DNA of 64,000 nt from Kwoniella bestiolae CBS 10118 (Eukaryota > Basidiomycota > Tremellomycetes > Tremellales > Cryptococcaceae), in contig NC_089246.1 of assembly GCF_000512585.2 (NCBI RefSeq), forward strand, positions 930,001 through 994,000, given 5' to 3'. The translations under genes and the position numbers were made by a program. Numbering within the stretch: the stretch's first letter is position 1; each line of letters starts with the position of its first letter. Positions 45,742-56,097 of the stretch are shown here, in pieces. Under the pieces are notes generated by a model, which ran no database searches, was not told the DNA's origin, and was given only the letters and a program-made list of their open reading frames with translations.

Positions 45742-47529
45742 CTTGCTAATTCTGATTCTATATCACTGATTGCGCCAAGATGCAAGGAAGATCTGTCAAG
45801 TATTATAAGAGCCTTAGAGTAGTTGTTGACCTTGATGATTGAAAGTACGTGGGGTATTCGAAGTTGGACCGTGGAGAGTTGATTATGGTTACTTCTATAC
45901 CTATAGATAGGAGAATCTTGAGGATAAAGAAGGATGGAGAGGCGAAATCGAAGGAAGGGTGGGTGGGTGGATAGCTTTTATAAGTTGTTTATCGTGTCGG
46001 TTGTTTATCAATCGTCAGACGAAGGAACCAGTTCTTCTGTCTCTCGATCGTCTAGTCTACCGTATCTTTAAGATTGGGAAAGATGAATGGAATGTTTCAG
46101 AATCTGACGTCTTAGCGTCTTTTCCAACTCCGACTCCGAAAATTAATAACTTTCTTCAAGAAAGGTGAGGTGCAGTACAGCGAAGAAACGGAAAGGGGAG
46201 GGGAGGGTATAAAGTAAAAGATAAGGTGAAAGGAGTGAAGACGAAAGCAAAAATAAAAACAAAAACAAAACCGAGAAGAAAGACAGAAGATCGGGTTTGA
46301 AGAGTTTGTTTGGCTCCACTACCTATCAAACATATGGTACCGAACATGAAGAAGAGCGGTTATGGACGCCACCCATCCTTGGCATTCCTTCCACGGTGAG
46401 ATAGGACAGGAATAGAATCGTATCAGTCATGTTCTGAAAAGGGTCCAGGTAGATTAAACTCTCTAACAAGACGCCATATTACAAGCGTTAGGTCCCAGGA
46501 GGTTGCAAGGGGTGTTAAGCTTTTTTGTATACAGTGTCTTAATGATATATCATAATGTTGCTGAATGATATATCATTATTAACGTGATAACAGAGTGAGC
46601 AAGTGAAACGAAGATAAACACAAAGAAAATAAAGTGTGGTGCCTTCTCTGTCGATCATCCGATGGGACTTACGTTATAACCCAATCGACGGTACATCCTC
46701 CGCTTCCGCCTTGCGTCGCTGTAGACTCTCTTAGAACCCTGAAATCATTTCCTTTGTTTACATGTTTGCGAGGCCGTTTTCGGTAAATACCATGAACTGT
46801 ACATTTAATCCGAAGACGTTCCGGTCATCCATTTTGTTTGTTTACATCATTTCTCCTAGGGAGCGAATGCAGATGCTGTAAAGAGAAGCCACACTGTGTG
46901 AACGTGGACATGCTTATCCAAGGCTGGAGGATGGGATGTGCATCCCGAGCTCGTCTCAATGGAAACGAGAGACCCTCCACGATACCTTACTACTCGAGGA
47001 GCTCTCAACGGTAGAAATCCAAGTCCAATACTTAATGTGTGAGCGAGTAAATATCGGCGATTCGGACGCAACTGCGCTCGCAGTATTCCCAAAATAAAAC
47101 GTGGAAACCGCCGAACGTGGTTAGACTATCATCAAATACTAATGTCTCAAGGATAAGCTGCACCATGAATCGTTCAATTTTCTTTTTCTTAAATTATCGG
47201 ATTGTCGTGGCTCGGATTGGTCTAGATCTGGTACGATACAGTACATCGATTCCACTGATCTGGTGCATATCCATTTTTAGAATCGCAGTAACTCGGTATT
47301 GGAATGAGCAGCTGCGAGGTTAACGTACAATCACCATGAGAGTTAGATTGAAATTTCACCGAATGAGGAAAGAAGCTTGTTGGATCATCTCCAGATATGA
47401 GAATGAGAATGATCGTCAGTCATTCCGTCATCGATTCCAGCTGGGTCCAGGGATCATCGATGTACAGTAAATCCTGGGATCGGATGTAAACATGTCGCCA
47501 CTCGAGGGATCGATACATGCATCACCGCT
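45742..47529. promoter_or_regulatory. Glucanase promoter and long gene-free stretch
   Basis: About 1.8 kb. The promoter of the GH71 gene lies next to 45741. Two copies of a perfect 12-bp palindrome sit at 46542-46553 and 46565-46576 (listed separately). The remainder shows no gene on either strand. Confidence 0.4.
46542..46576. repeat. Two copies of a 12-bp perfect palindrome
   Basis: ATGATATATCAT occurs at 46542-46553 and again at 46565-46576, start to start 23 bp, separated by 11 bp. Each copy is its own reverse complement. It lies about 800 bp upstream of the glucanase start. This is suitable for paired dimeric protein binding or for hairpin formation, but no factor is known to me. Confidence 0.6.
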
Positions 47530-48576
47530 CTAATACTGGTATCGTTCTACCTCATCATCATCGAATTCACCTTGCCACTCCTCCTTGCCCAAGTACTCTT
47601 CGAACGCCATAAATTCGATCTTGCCCAATATCTTCTGAGCCTGATCTTCTGCTACACCATTCCCACTTGATACTCTGCGAACCATACCTTCCAATCTATC
47701 CCTGAAGAACCCATCTGAAAGTGCAAGCTTGTCGACATTGCAGATAATAAACCTTCTAACATCTACTAATAGGCATATCGTAATCTGTTCAAGGATATTA
47801 TCAACCTCGTAGCTGTTCAACGGAGAATCGTATGATCCATGTAACCACTTCTCCGAAGGACGGTCCGTCCAGAATATCAGAACTATCTCAATATCAGGAT
47901 TGATGGTATGTCGTGGACAAGGTGAAGTAGAAGATGAAGATAGGATACGATGATTGGTTTCTCTGAGATTCTTGAAACTTCTCATTGTGAGGACAAGCTT
48001 CTGTGCGGTGCGTAATAAGTGACAAGGGAGAAAATTGAATGGTTCTCCATTAGATAGGTATTGTACGTCCCTGACGATCAACTTCCGTTTAGGACTGAGG
48101 GTCGATAGCCATGAACAGTCCATGTAGCCGGTGGAGTACGGGTTGATCCATAATCGAAGTATCTCCAAGGAAGGGAAATCGATCTCGTCACTCCACTTCC
48201 TGCATTTTGGACCATTACAATCTTCCTCACACCCAACGCTCAAATTTCTGACTAGTCCAAACAAATTGCGCTTCATGCTTCCCCTTCTCTCCGTAATAGA
48301 AGATGAGGTAATGTGATCTATGGTGACTGCTCGGAATATTGAGTCGGCGTTGTTGGGGATGATGGAGAGTTTGGAATAAAGGAATGGTGCAGCTACATGG
48401 AAGAACGCCCATGATACTCGCATACTTGTTGATAGTGTTGATTGATCAACGTAACGCAGGATGTGAGATAGGATATCCGGGTGGGTTAGGGGGTTCAATC
48501 TGGTGGGTGATTGCTCAGACATCGAATCAAGTTTTTGTGTGAAGACACAGGTTGATATCGGGTGGTGAACTCCCAT
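47530..48576 (-). CDS. F-box-like protein of unknown target
   Basis: An intronless frame of 348 aa on the minus strand. The first ATG is at 48576; an internal ATG at 48522 (MSEQSPTRLNPLTHPDIL) fits the neighbour copy better and may be the real start. The N-terminal THPDILSHILRYVDQSTLST followed by SMRVSWAFFHVAAPFLYSKL is the F-box-like helix pair used to bind Skp1 (inference from pattern). The rest is a leucine-containing region without clear repeats, with blocks IEIVLIFWTDRPSEKWL and RRFIICNVDKLALSDGF, ending in an acidic GEFDDDEVERYQY tail. Such proteins form lineage-expanded families in tremellomycetes. The adjacent 48753-49757 copy shares most of these blocks, so this is a tandem duplicate. 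Confidence 0.75.
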   Translation of the reverse strand: MGVHHPISTCVFTQKLDSMSEQSPTRLNPLTHPDILSHILRYVDQSTLSTSMRVSWAFFHVAAPFLYSKLSIIPNNADSIFRAVTIDHITSSSITERRGSMKRNLFGLVRNLSVGCEEDCNGPKCRKWSDEIDFPSLEILRLWINPYSTGYMDCSWLSTLSPKRKLIVRDVQYLSNGEPFNFLPCHLLRTAQKLVLTMRSFKNLRETNHRILSSSSTSPCPRHTINPDIEIVLIFWTDRPSEKWLHGSYDSPLNSYEVDNILEQITICLLVDVRRFIICNVDKLALSDGFFRDRLEGMVRRVSSGNGVAEDQAQKILGKIEFMAFEEYLGKEEWQGEFDDDEVERYQY

Positions 48577-48752
48577 CTTTGCATTACTTCTATGGATTTA
48601 AGTGTCCTATATGTGTGATGATGCATGACAATGAAAATTTTCCATCAACAAAGGAAGCAGAGATGCTCCTACTCCCTTGAGTTACACTCTTGGCTCCTTT
48701 GTTGTGTGCATGGATCACACACACACAGGGACAGAAGAGATATAAAATCCGA

Positions 48753-49757
48753 TCAATAATCCTCTAACCAAGACTGCACTTCCTCTCGATCAAACTCGCC
48801 GTCCCAATTCTCTTGTCTCAGATACTGCTCAAAACCCATATACTCAATCACACCCAACCTATCTTTGATCTCCCGCTGCCTTCCTATACGACCCAACCAA
48901 TCCTTCATCGTCCCTTCTATCTGACTGCTCACGAATTTCTGAATTTCACTCGAGGTCCTACTTTCCATAGCTAGCTTATCTAGATTACAGATGATCAGAC
49001 GTTTGGCAGGTACCGAAGCACATATCGTAAGCTGCTGCACTATATTTTCGATATCTTCTTCGTCCAAATATGGTTCTGCATCTGCGTCGTCCTTGTCCTT
49101 GTTGTTATTCCATTTATGGGATGGTCCGTGGGTCCAAAATATCAAAATTATCTCCAAGTCCAGGTTGATCCCTCAATATATAACACGTTGATCGGATCCC
49201 AGGACGAAATCATTGTTGATTATCAGATCCTCTAGATGTCTAAAGGTTATGACTACCTTCTTGACTGTTCGAGGCATCCTCTCGGCAACTCCGATGTAAG
49301 GTTGAATAGCCGCTAAACGAGTATTATTTCTTACGACCCAAGTGTCCGGTTCCAGACCAGATAATCAAGAACAGTACAGTGCGCTTCGGTCCGTCTGGCT
49401 TAGATATGTTCGAAGTATCTTCAACGATGGGAGTCTGATATTTGTTTCTTTCCATCTTCTACATCCCACATTATCACAACTCTCATGTTTTTTCACCGAG
49501 AGGTTCTTCACCAAGCCAAGGAGGTCACGCTTCATCTCTCGTTCGGTGCAGTCCGAGTAGATCATTGGACCGGTATTTGCTCCTCTGAAGATTGAGTCGA
49601 CGTTATCGGGTGTGATGGAGATGTTGGAGTATAAAAGGGGAGAAGCGAGTGCGAAGAATGACCAGGAGACTTGCATGCTTCTTGAGAGGGATTGGGTGTC
49701 GGCATGACGGAAGATGTAGGAGAGGATATCTGGATGAGTGATTATTGATGATCCCAT
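48753..49757 (-). pseudogene. Broken F-box-like tandem copy with two in-frame TGA codons
   Basis: On the minus strand one continuous 335-codon frame runs from the ATG at 49757 to TAG/TAA at 48753 and aligns along its length with the neighbouring F-box-like protein: THPDILSYIFRHADTQSLSR against THPDILSHILRYVDQSTLST, LLGLVKNLSV, LEIILIFWTHGPSHKW, KRLIICNLDKLAMES, WDGEFDREEVQ. It is interrupted by two TGA codons, at 49367-49365 and 49175-49173, 192 nt apart and both in the shared frame. Sequence between them still aligns (KKVVITFRHLEDLIINNDFV), so no frameshift has occurred. Either a recent pseudogene, or two short introns I could not place, or sequencing errors. No splice pair removing both stops was convincing. 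Confidence 0.65.
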
Positions 49758-50484
49758 CGAGAGCAGTATAACATTTCTCTACTTTGGCCATTTCAGCAGA
49801 GCATGAGATACCAGTACTCGAGGAGAGATATGTTGTCTTCGACTCCGAGTGCTTGAACCAGTTTGTTGTTCCTTTGTCAACCATCCACGTGGTCCGGTCT
49901 GATAACGATCCGTGCGTCTCGCAATGTGCCTGAGATTGATTGAACAAAAGCAACTTCACCGACCACTCACTTCCCAACATTTTCAAGCTATTTCGTCGTA
50001 CTTACATGTATATCCAACCTATCAACCCTCTTTCCTCTTTCCTTCTTTCTCTCACCCACCTTTCTTGGTAAGATCATCCGATCCTTGTGTATTTTTTCAT
50101 TCAGCTTGTGGTATATGCTCATCATCCTTCCCACCTCACCCCACTGTATGATATATTCTCTCGGAAACGGGCAGTGGCTCAGGCTTTCTCCCTCTCGTAG
50201 TCGCCGTGATTGTCTTGTAACGGTAACTCATCTCCGATAGGCTCAACACGAGGGTGAATGGGTCCTTTCATTTCCCCCACTCTCACTCTGACCTCCATCA
50301 AATCGCATCAAACAGCTGACTAGCATCAAACACGATCCAATAATACAATCCCCATCCTTTCATCATTGAATTCTGCATGTCGCATACAAACAGCTAAAGA
50401 ACATTCCATTCCATCTTCTTGATATTCTCCCACCGTCCCCCAAAGGCAGTCTTGTATCTTGCAAAGTAGACCAAGAGATACAAC
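49758..50484. promoter_or_regulatory. Leader/promoter region of RDP1
   Basis: About 730 bp between the F-box pseudogene start and RDP1, which are divergent. It is pyrimidine-rich toward 50484 as in a long 5' untranslated region. No gene was recognised. Confidence 0.4.
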
Positions 50485-53400
50485 ATGAGCTTCTACGCTC
50501 CCCCACCTCCTCAACCCAGATTCAATTTCTTCAATGGATTAAACAGGTCATTCAATCAACTTCACACATCATCATACCCCTTCCAGCGAAGCGACCCTCG
50601 TCCTGGCAAATCTGCAAGCCAGCCGAAGGATGCTCACGATGTCGCAAAGTATCAGTTCTGGCCTGAAGCTATTGCTATGGGTACATTGACAGGTAGAACT
50701 TTTACTCAGGTATGTAAACCAACATCTCTTGGGTGCCCGATCTGGTCTTGAGCTGACGGTATACCATTATGACCCCTAGATCCTAGGCGCAGGCTGCGAG
50801 AAAGGTGAAAATCCCAATGATCAATTCCGCCACGGACGATCTTACATCGCATTCGACTTCAAGAAGGAAGAGCTAGTCCTGAGAGCAGAAATGAAACTCC
50901 CCCGAGACAAGCTTCCCCCTGCGCTTCGACCATTAGATGCGGAGTTGTCATTCGACGACATCACTTCTCATGGATTCTACGTCACTCATGAGATCGTGGG
51001 AGGGGAGTTTCATGTAGTGGTCACCGTCAGCTGTAGACGTCCTCCGAAGTTTTTCCTCAAGTTCGAGGATGCCCACCTCATGCGAGAGACCGACAGGCGA
51101 GGGTTCAAAAATGATCGTCGGAGAGCTACGGCCATGGACTTTGCTATATCTGCTGGTGTGGTGAGTCTTCATCATTGACATGGTAGCTACGTCGGAGCTG
51201 ACACAGTGTCTGTCCAGCCCGAACGTGATGCCGGACCTATCAAATCCATTCCAGAAGGTCCATGCGCTTTCGTAAGTTGTGCTATGAGCGGACAACATCA
51301 TAACACGCAATCGATACTGATACCTTGCATCTTCCAATAGCCTACCTTCTGGAACACCTACAGGTGGACTTTCCAGATGGACCACCGGCAGTATAACACC
51401 CTTCTAGGTTGCACTCAGCGGATTCGAGCATTGGCCGAGAGTGATCCAGAAATGAACCTCATGTCCAACATGAATGCCAGTGCTCGTTGGAGGGTGGAGA
51501 AGCTGGACTCGGAAGCCGTGAAGAGGCTCTACGCGCCACCTAATCTTAGCAAGATCCGATTCTCTGCTCGAACCCTGATAGAAGGATTGATTGCCCACAA
51601 CATCCTACGTCCTGCCGATATCGGATCACTGTTGGTTGCCCTTCAACAGGTGGCTATCGTTTCTACCTTCCAGGATAAAATACTCGAAAGTATGTATAGC
51701 AGACAAGAGAGGATAAGAAACGTTGCGGTGGTTGTGGAAAGTGAGTATCAGCGAGGATTGGGTGAGTACATGCTAACGAGAGTTGATAGAAACGGCGACC
51801 TATCTCAGAAAGAAAGAACGTCCCAACCTCTCCCACTTGGTTCTGATCAGGACCGTCCAAGTAACGCCTACCCGAGTCCTGATTGGACCTCCACAGCAGG
51901 AATCATCCAATAGCGTGACGAGGGAATATGCCGATCGTCTTGATGGTATCATCCGTGTCCAATTCACAGATGAGGAAGACAAGTTATATGTGAGTTCTTT
52001 CTCCCTTGAAGAGGTAACTTATCGCTGAACGATGATCAACGATGCAGGTTGGAGACGTAAAGCAGATGGATAACATCCGTCCGGAGGTCGGAATCATGGC
52101 CAGAGTTCGTCGTGCTCTTCAACATGGTCTTGTCGTTGGGGGACAACGGTTCTACCCAGTCGCTTCCTCAGCTTCGCAGCAAAAGTAAGTGAACACTTTG
52201 CACTTTGCATTGGTTTAGCTAACTCGTCCGCACTAGAGAGCATGCGATTTGGTTCGTAAACCATGATGTGATTGATGGTCTCGCTCTGCGAAAGTGGATG
52301 GGCTCTGTCACTGAAACGGTCATCGCAAAACATGCGGCGCGAATGGGCTTGGTAAGTGTACTCACTATAAAGATCTAGCTAAGCAGGGACTGATCATACG
52401 TACGTCCTTTCCTACAGCCGTTCAGTACCAGTAGAATAGTCGACATGAATATCAAGGTTGGTGTGCAACTACCGGATATCGAACGGAATGGCCGAACTTT
52501 CACCGACGGGGTGGCAGTAGCAGGTCTAGAGGTGCTAAGACAAGCCGCTGCCGCTCTGGGACAACAGAAAGGACTCAATGCCAGTCCTTCTGCGATTCAA
52601 TTCAGGTTGGGGTGAGAATCATACGCAATTGCGTCTTGAAGTCAAGGTACAAAAGCTGATCAACTCATAGCGGAGCGAAAGGGGTATTGGCCTATTGGCC
52701 TCACCTCGCCCAGCCTCATGAAGTTCGTCTACGAAAATCCCTTATCAAATTTGAAAGTCGTCTGACCCGTCTGAACGTCGTGAGGGTAAGTGGGAAATGA
52801 CCTGCTTCTACTGTAGACGCGAGCTGAGCGGCATTTCTTCAGATCGCCAAATATCAAGTAGCGTTCTTGAATCGACAATTCATCAATATCATGTGTGCAA
52901 ACGGAGTACCTAGCGAGTTGATGGTAGAGATCTTCAACGAGGCAGTCTCGCATATCAAGGGTCTGAAAGATCGTGTTGCGGCTAAGAGGATGACGAAGGA
53001 CGATAATCAGTTAATTGGGCTGTGCTCTGATGTGAGCTGATAGATATTTTTACCATCTGGGATATTCAGCTAAATGACCAAATCGTAGTTCCCCCTTGCC
53101 CAACTTATTCAAGCTGGCTTCCACAAGAACCCATTCGTGCTGGATATCGCATCGATCATCGAATGTCGAGCTTTACAAGACCTCAAATGGAGAGCTAGAG
53201 TCAAGTTACCTGGAGGAGTGTTCTTGATCGGTAGGCAAATCTCCCAGATTGTTGCGATACAGCTGACAATCGATGATGACTAGGTATCGCTGATGAGACG
53301 GGAACGTTGAAAGAAGGGGAAGTCTTTTGCCAGTTCCAGGAGAACGAGGAAGGCTCCAAGCCTAAGGTTGTATTGGGAGAAGTTCTAGTTTGTCGTGCTC

Positions 53401-55348
53401 CAGCTTGTAAGTACCTTGACAATCACACCGTTGAATTCCTGCTGACTCATGTTGTTTAGTACATCCCGGTAAGCTTACGGTCAACGCTAGGTCCTTCAAG
53501 CTCGAAGCTGAAAGTCTTTCGCAGGTGATGTGAGACGCGCTCGTGCTGTTGATAATCCCAAATTGAGGCATCTCAAGAATGTCATCGTCTTTAACGTGCA
53601 AGGCGAACGGGACTTGCCAAGCATGTGAGTGTCAGCCATTCGCACGTAGTTGTACTGATTCTGACCTCGATTCAGGCTCGGAGGAGGCGATCTAGATGGT
53701 GACGGTAAGCTCTATCGTTCGTTTTTGTTTGTGTCCTTACTCTGATGTTGTGAATAGACTACACCCTGATATGGGACCAACGATTTGTGCGCCCTCTCAA
53801 TGTGTACGATCCAATGCACTACGAGGCTCCGGCACCTATCAAGGTTCACAAGGTCACTCAAGCTCACCTGAACGAAGTAAGTTGACCAAAGCTCACTAGA
53901 GTGAAGTAGCACTGACGTGTTGCCTCCCGATGTAGAATTTTGTCTCCTATATTTTGGTAAGACTGCCCATCTCCGGATCTCATGATGGTGCAATGCTGAT
54001 CGAAACGCTATAGAACGACGTGCTTGGCCAAGTGGATAATTGTCATCTTGCTCTGTCTGATACCCTCACGCCTTTCCATGATGATTGTTTGGCATTATCT
54101 GACATTCATTCTGTACGTGATCTTTCTATCCTTATCATGAGATCCTGTGAGCTGACATTAGTGATATGATAGACTGCGTAAGCTTCTTCACGAAATTATA
54201 TGATAACACCATAAATTTGTCTATTGACTGACCTTCCGATGATTATCTATGAAACAGCGTGGACTTCGCGAAAAGTAAGCTTCGCTTTCATTGAGGATGA
54301 TTGAGCAATAGCTGACATTTATTGAGCTGGTATTGCCGCAACATTGCCCCCCAATCTGCGACCCAGAACGTGGCCTGATTTCATGGACAAGGTGAGTCAA
54401 TTCTACGGCCCATCCTTCTGGGTATGCGTTGGCTAAGCTGACTCCGAAATACAGGACGATGTCAAGAAGACCTATACCAGTAATGGTGTTTTGGGCGAAT
54501 TATTTAGGATTGTGAGTTGTTAGATTGCCCGCTGTATGCCATGTGATACAACTTACACCTCCTCTGGTTACAGGTCCAGCCAGATCCCCACTTCTCCCCC
54601 TGCGATATAAGGCAGCTCAACTACCCTGCAGAAGCTCGAATCACTCAGTTTCCCATTCATACAAGCTTGTTGGCGAGACTGAAACCCGTCAAAGCCTATT
54701 ACGAAAAGTCTCTACAATATGACATGAGGAGGTGGGTCCATTTCACCCGCGATCGAGCTCTGGCTGATAGGAAGTATAGATATCGAGTGTTCGAGCCTGA
54801 GATTCCATCTGGTATAGCAATCAAAAACAAACGAAGGAAGAGGGCCAGAGACCAGAATCTAAATGTGAGCTGATCAGCTAGAGTCTTGTAAAAACTGTGC
54901 GATGGAACCAGCTGACAGATGTGATATGCTGCATACGATAGGAACCCCTCAGAGACAGCTATCAAATCCTCATAACAGATACCCGTCAAATGGCGATGGA
55001 AGCAATAGCGAATATCGAATTCCGAACCAAGCTCACCCCTGCTCAGATGGTAGCTAGACATTGTTATGCCCTGACGTACGAGAAGGAATACGTCCAAGAT
55101 TGGGAAAGACAATTATCGATGGGCGAATGGCATGCTCATGTGAAAGAAGAGGATGAGGAGAAGTACGAAGAGGATTTGAGGCCTAAGTGAGTTCCTCCGC
55201 ATCTTTGCTTCTTACACTGTGCAGGGACAGAAGTGAGAGCTGATAGTGGACGTATGATGGTAGACCTTTGATAAGTTTCGCGTGGGTATTTTGGTCAGAG
55301 TTGATTCAGTTGGCTGGGATGGCTGGGGATGTGAAGGGTGAGAGATAA
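50485..55348 (+). CDS. RDP1: Cellular RNA-dependent RNA polymerase of the RNAi pathway
   Basis: Twenty-five exons join in frame to about 1138 aa: 50485-50709, 50780-51160, 51218-51271, 51341-51740, 51790-51989, 52048-52184, 52237-52351, 52418-52611, 52671-52785, 52843-53031, 53089-53230, 53284-53406, 53460-53468, 53525-53624, 53676-53704, 53758-53876, 53936-53956, 54014-54112, 54173-54177, 54258-54274, 54327-54391, 54455-54511, 54574-54864, 54942-55186, 55264-55348. Catalytic aspartates sit in GGGDLDGDDY (DLDGD at residues 800-804). Other family blocks are PSAIQFRLGGAKGVLAYWP, GVFLIGIADETGTLKEGEVF, LHPGDVRRARAVD and VDFAKTGIAA. Known role: makes double-stranded RNA from aberrant single-stranded transcripts, feeding Dicer and Argonaute to silence transposons. 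Exons of 5 and 9 nt are needed. The N-terminal 450 residues are less conserved. Confidence 0.93.
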
Positions 55349-56097
55349 GGTGAAGTGGTGAAAGGGTGATGGTGATACCTCGTCTCGTCTCGTTTTTGGT
55401 GATTTACCCCCCTTTACTTTATGATACTTACGATTATCATGAGATGACATTATAAGAGGTCGTTGTATCTTAGATTTACGTTTAGTACATGAGAAACGAA
55501 GTAGAATGTATATGATTTACGAGTTGTATGAAAGTTTATATATGTCACCTTGCGAGCCCAATCTTCCAGTTGATCGTGATTGTGATTGAGATTGGGAGCA
55601 AAGCGATGATTGCTCTTACTTCTTGCCTGTGCTTGTGTTGCGTCACATCCAGAATAAGTACGAGTACACAGTATGAGTCCCAGTAAGCGTGCGAGTCTGA
55701 GTAACTTGAGCGTAATTCATATGATTGGTTCGTAATATAATAAAATATAAGGAATATCAACAATGCGAATGGATTGAATAAACTGACTGGTCCCTTCCAT
55801 CTTTCTCAATCCGGTTATTGGACTGACGGAGAACAGATAAAAGGTATAGACAGAGTATATAATATAAAATCAAAGAATGGAAACAATGATGTTTACTTTA
55901 TCTTGATGAATCAAGAAATGAATAGAAATGGAAATGGAATAATCAAGAAATGATGATTTACTGTACTGTATACAAATGTTGTTCCAGACAACGTCTCGCT
56001 CTTCGTCTTCGTCTCACTCCCAGCTCCAGAATTCTCGATTATCTCAAATTGTTTTACTATCTTCATTGCGTTTCGTTTCTTTCTCCTACTTGCTCAT
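55349..56097. other. Convergent 3' intergenic region
   Basis: About 750 bp between RDP1 (+) and the membrane protein gene (-). AT-rich with GATTGTGATTGAGATT-like runs and no gene seen. Confidence 0.4.
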
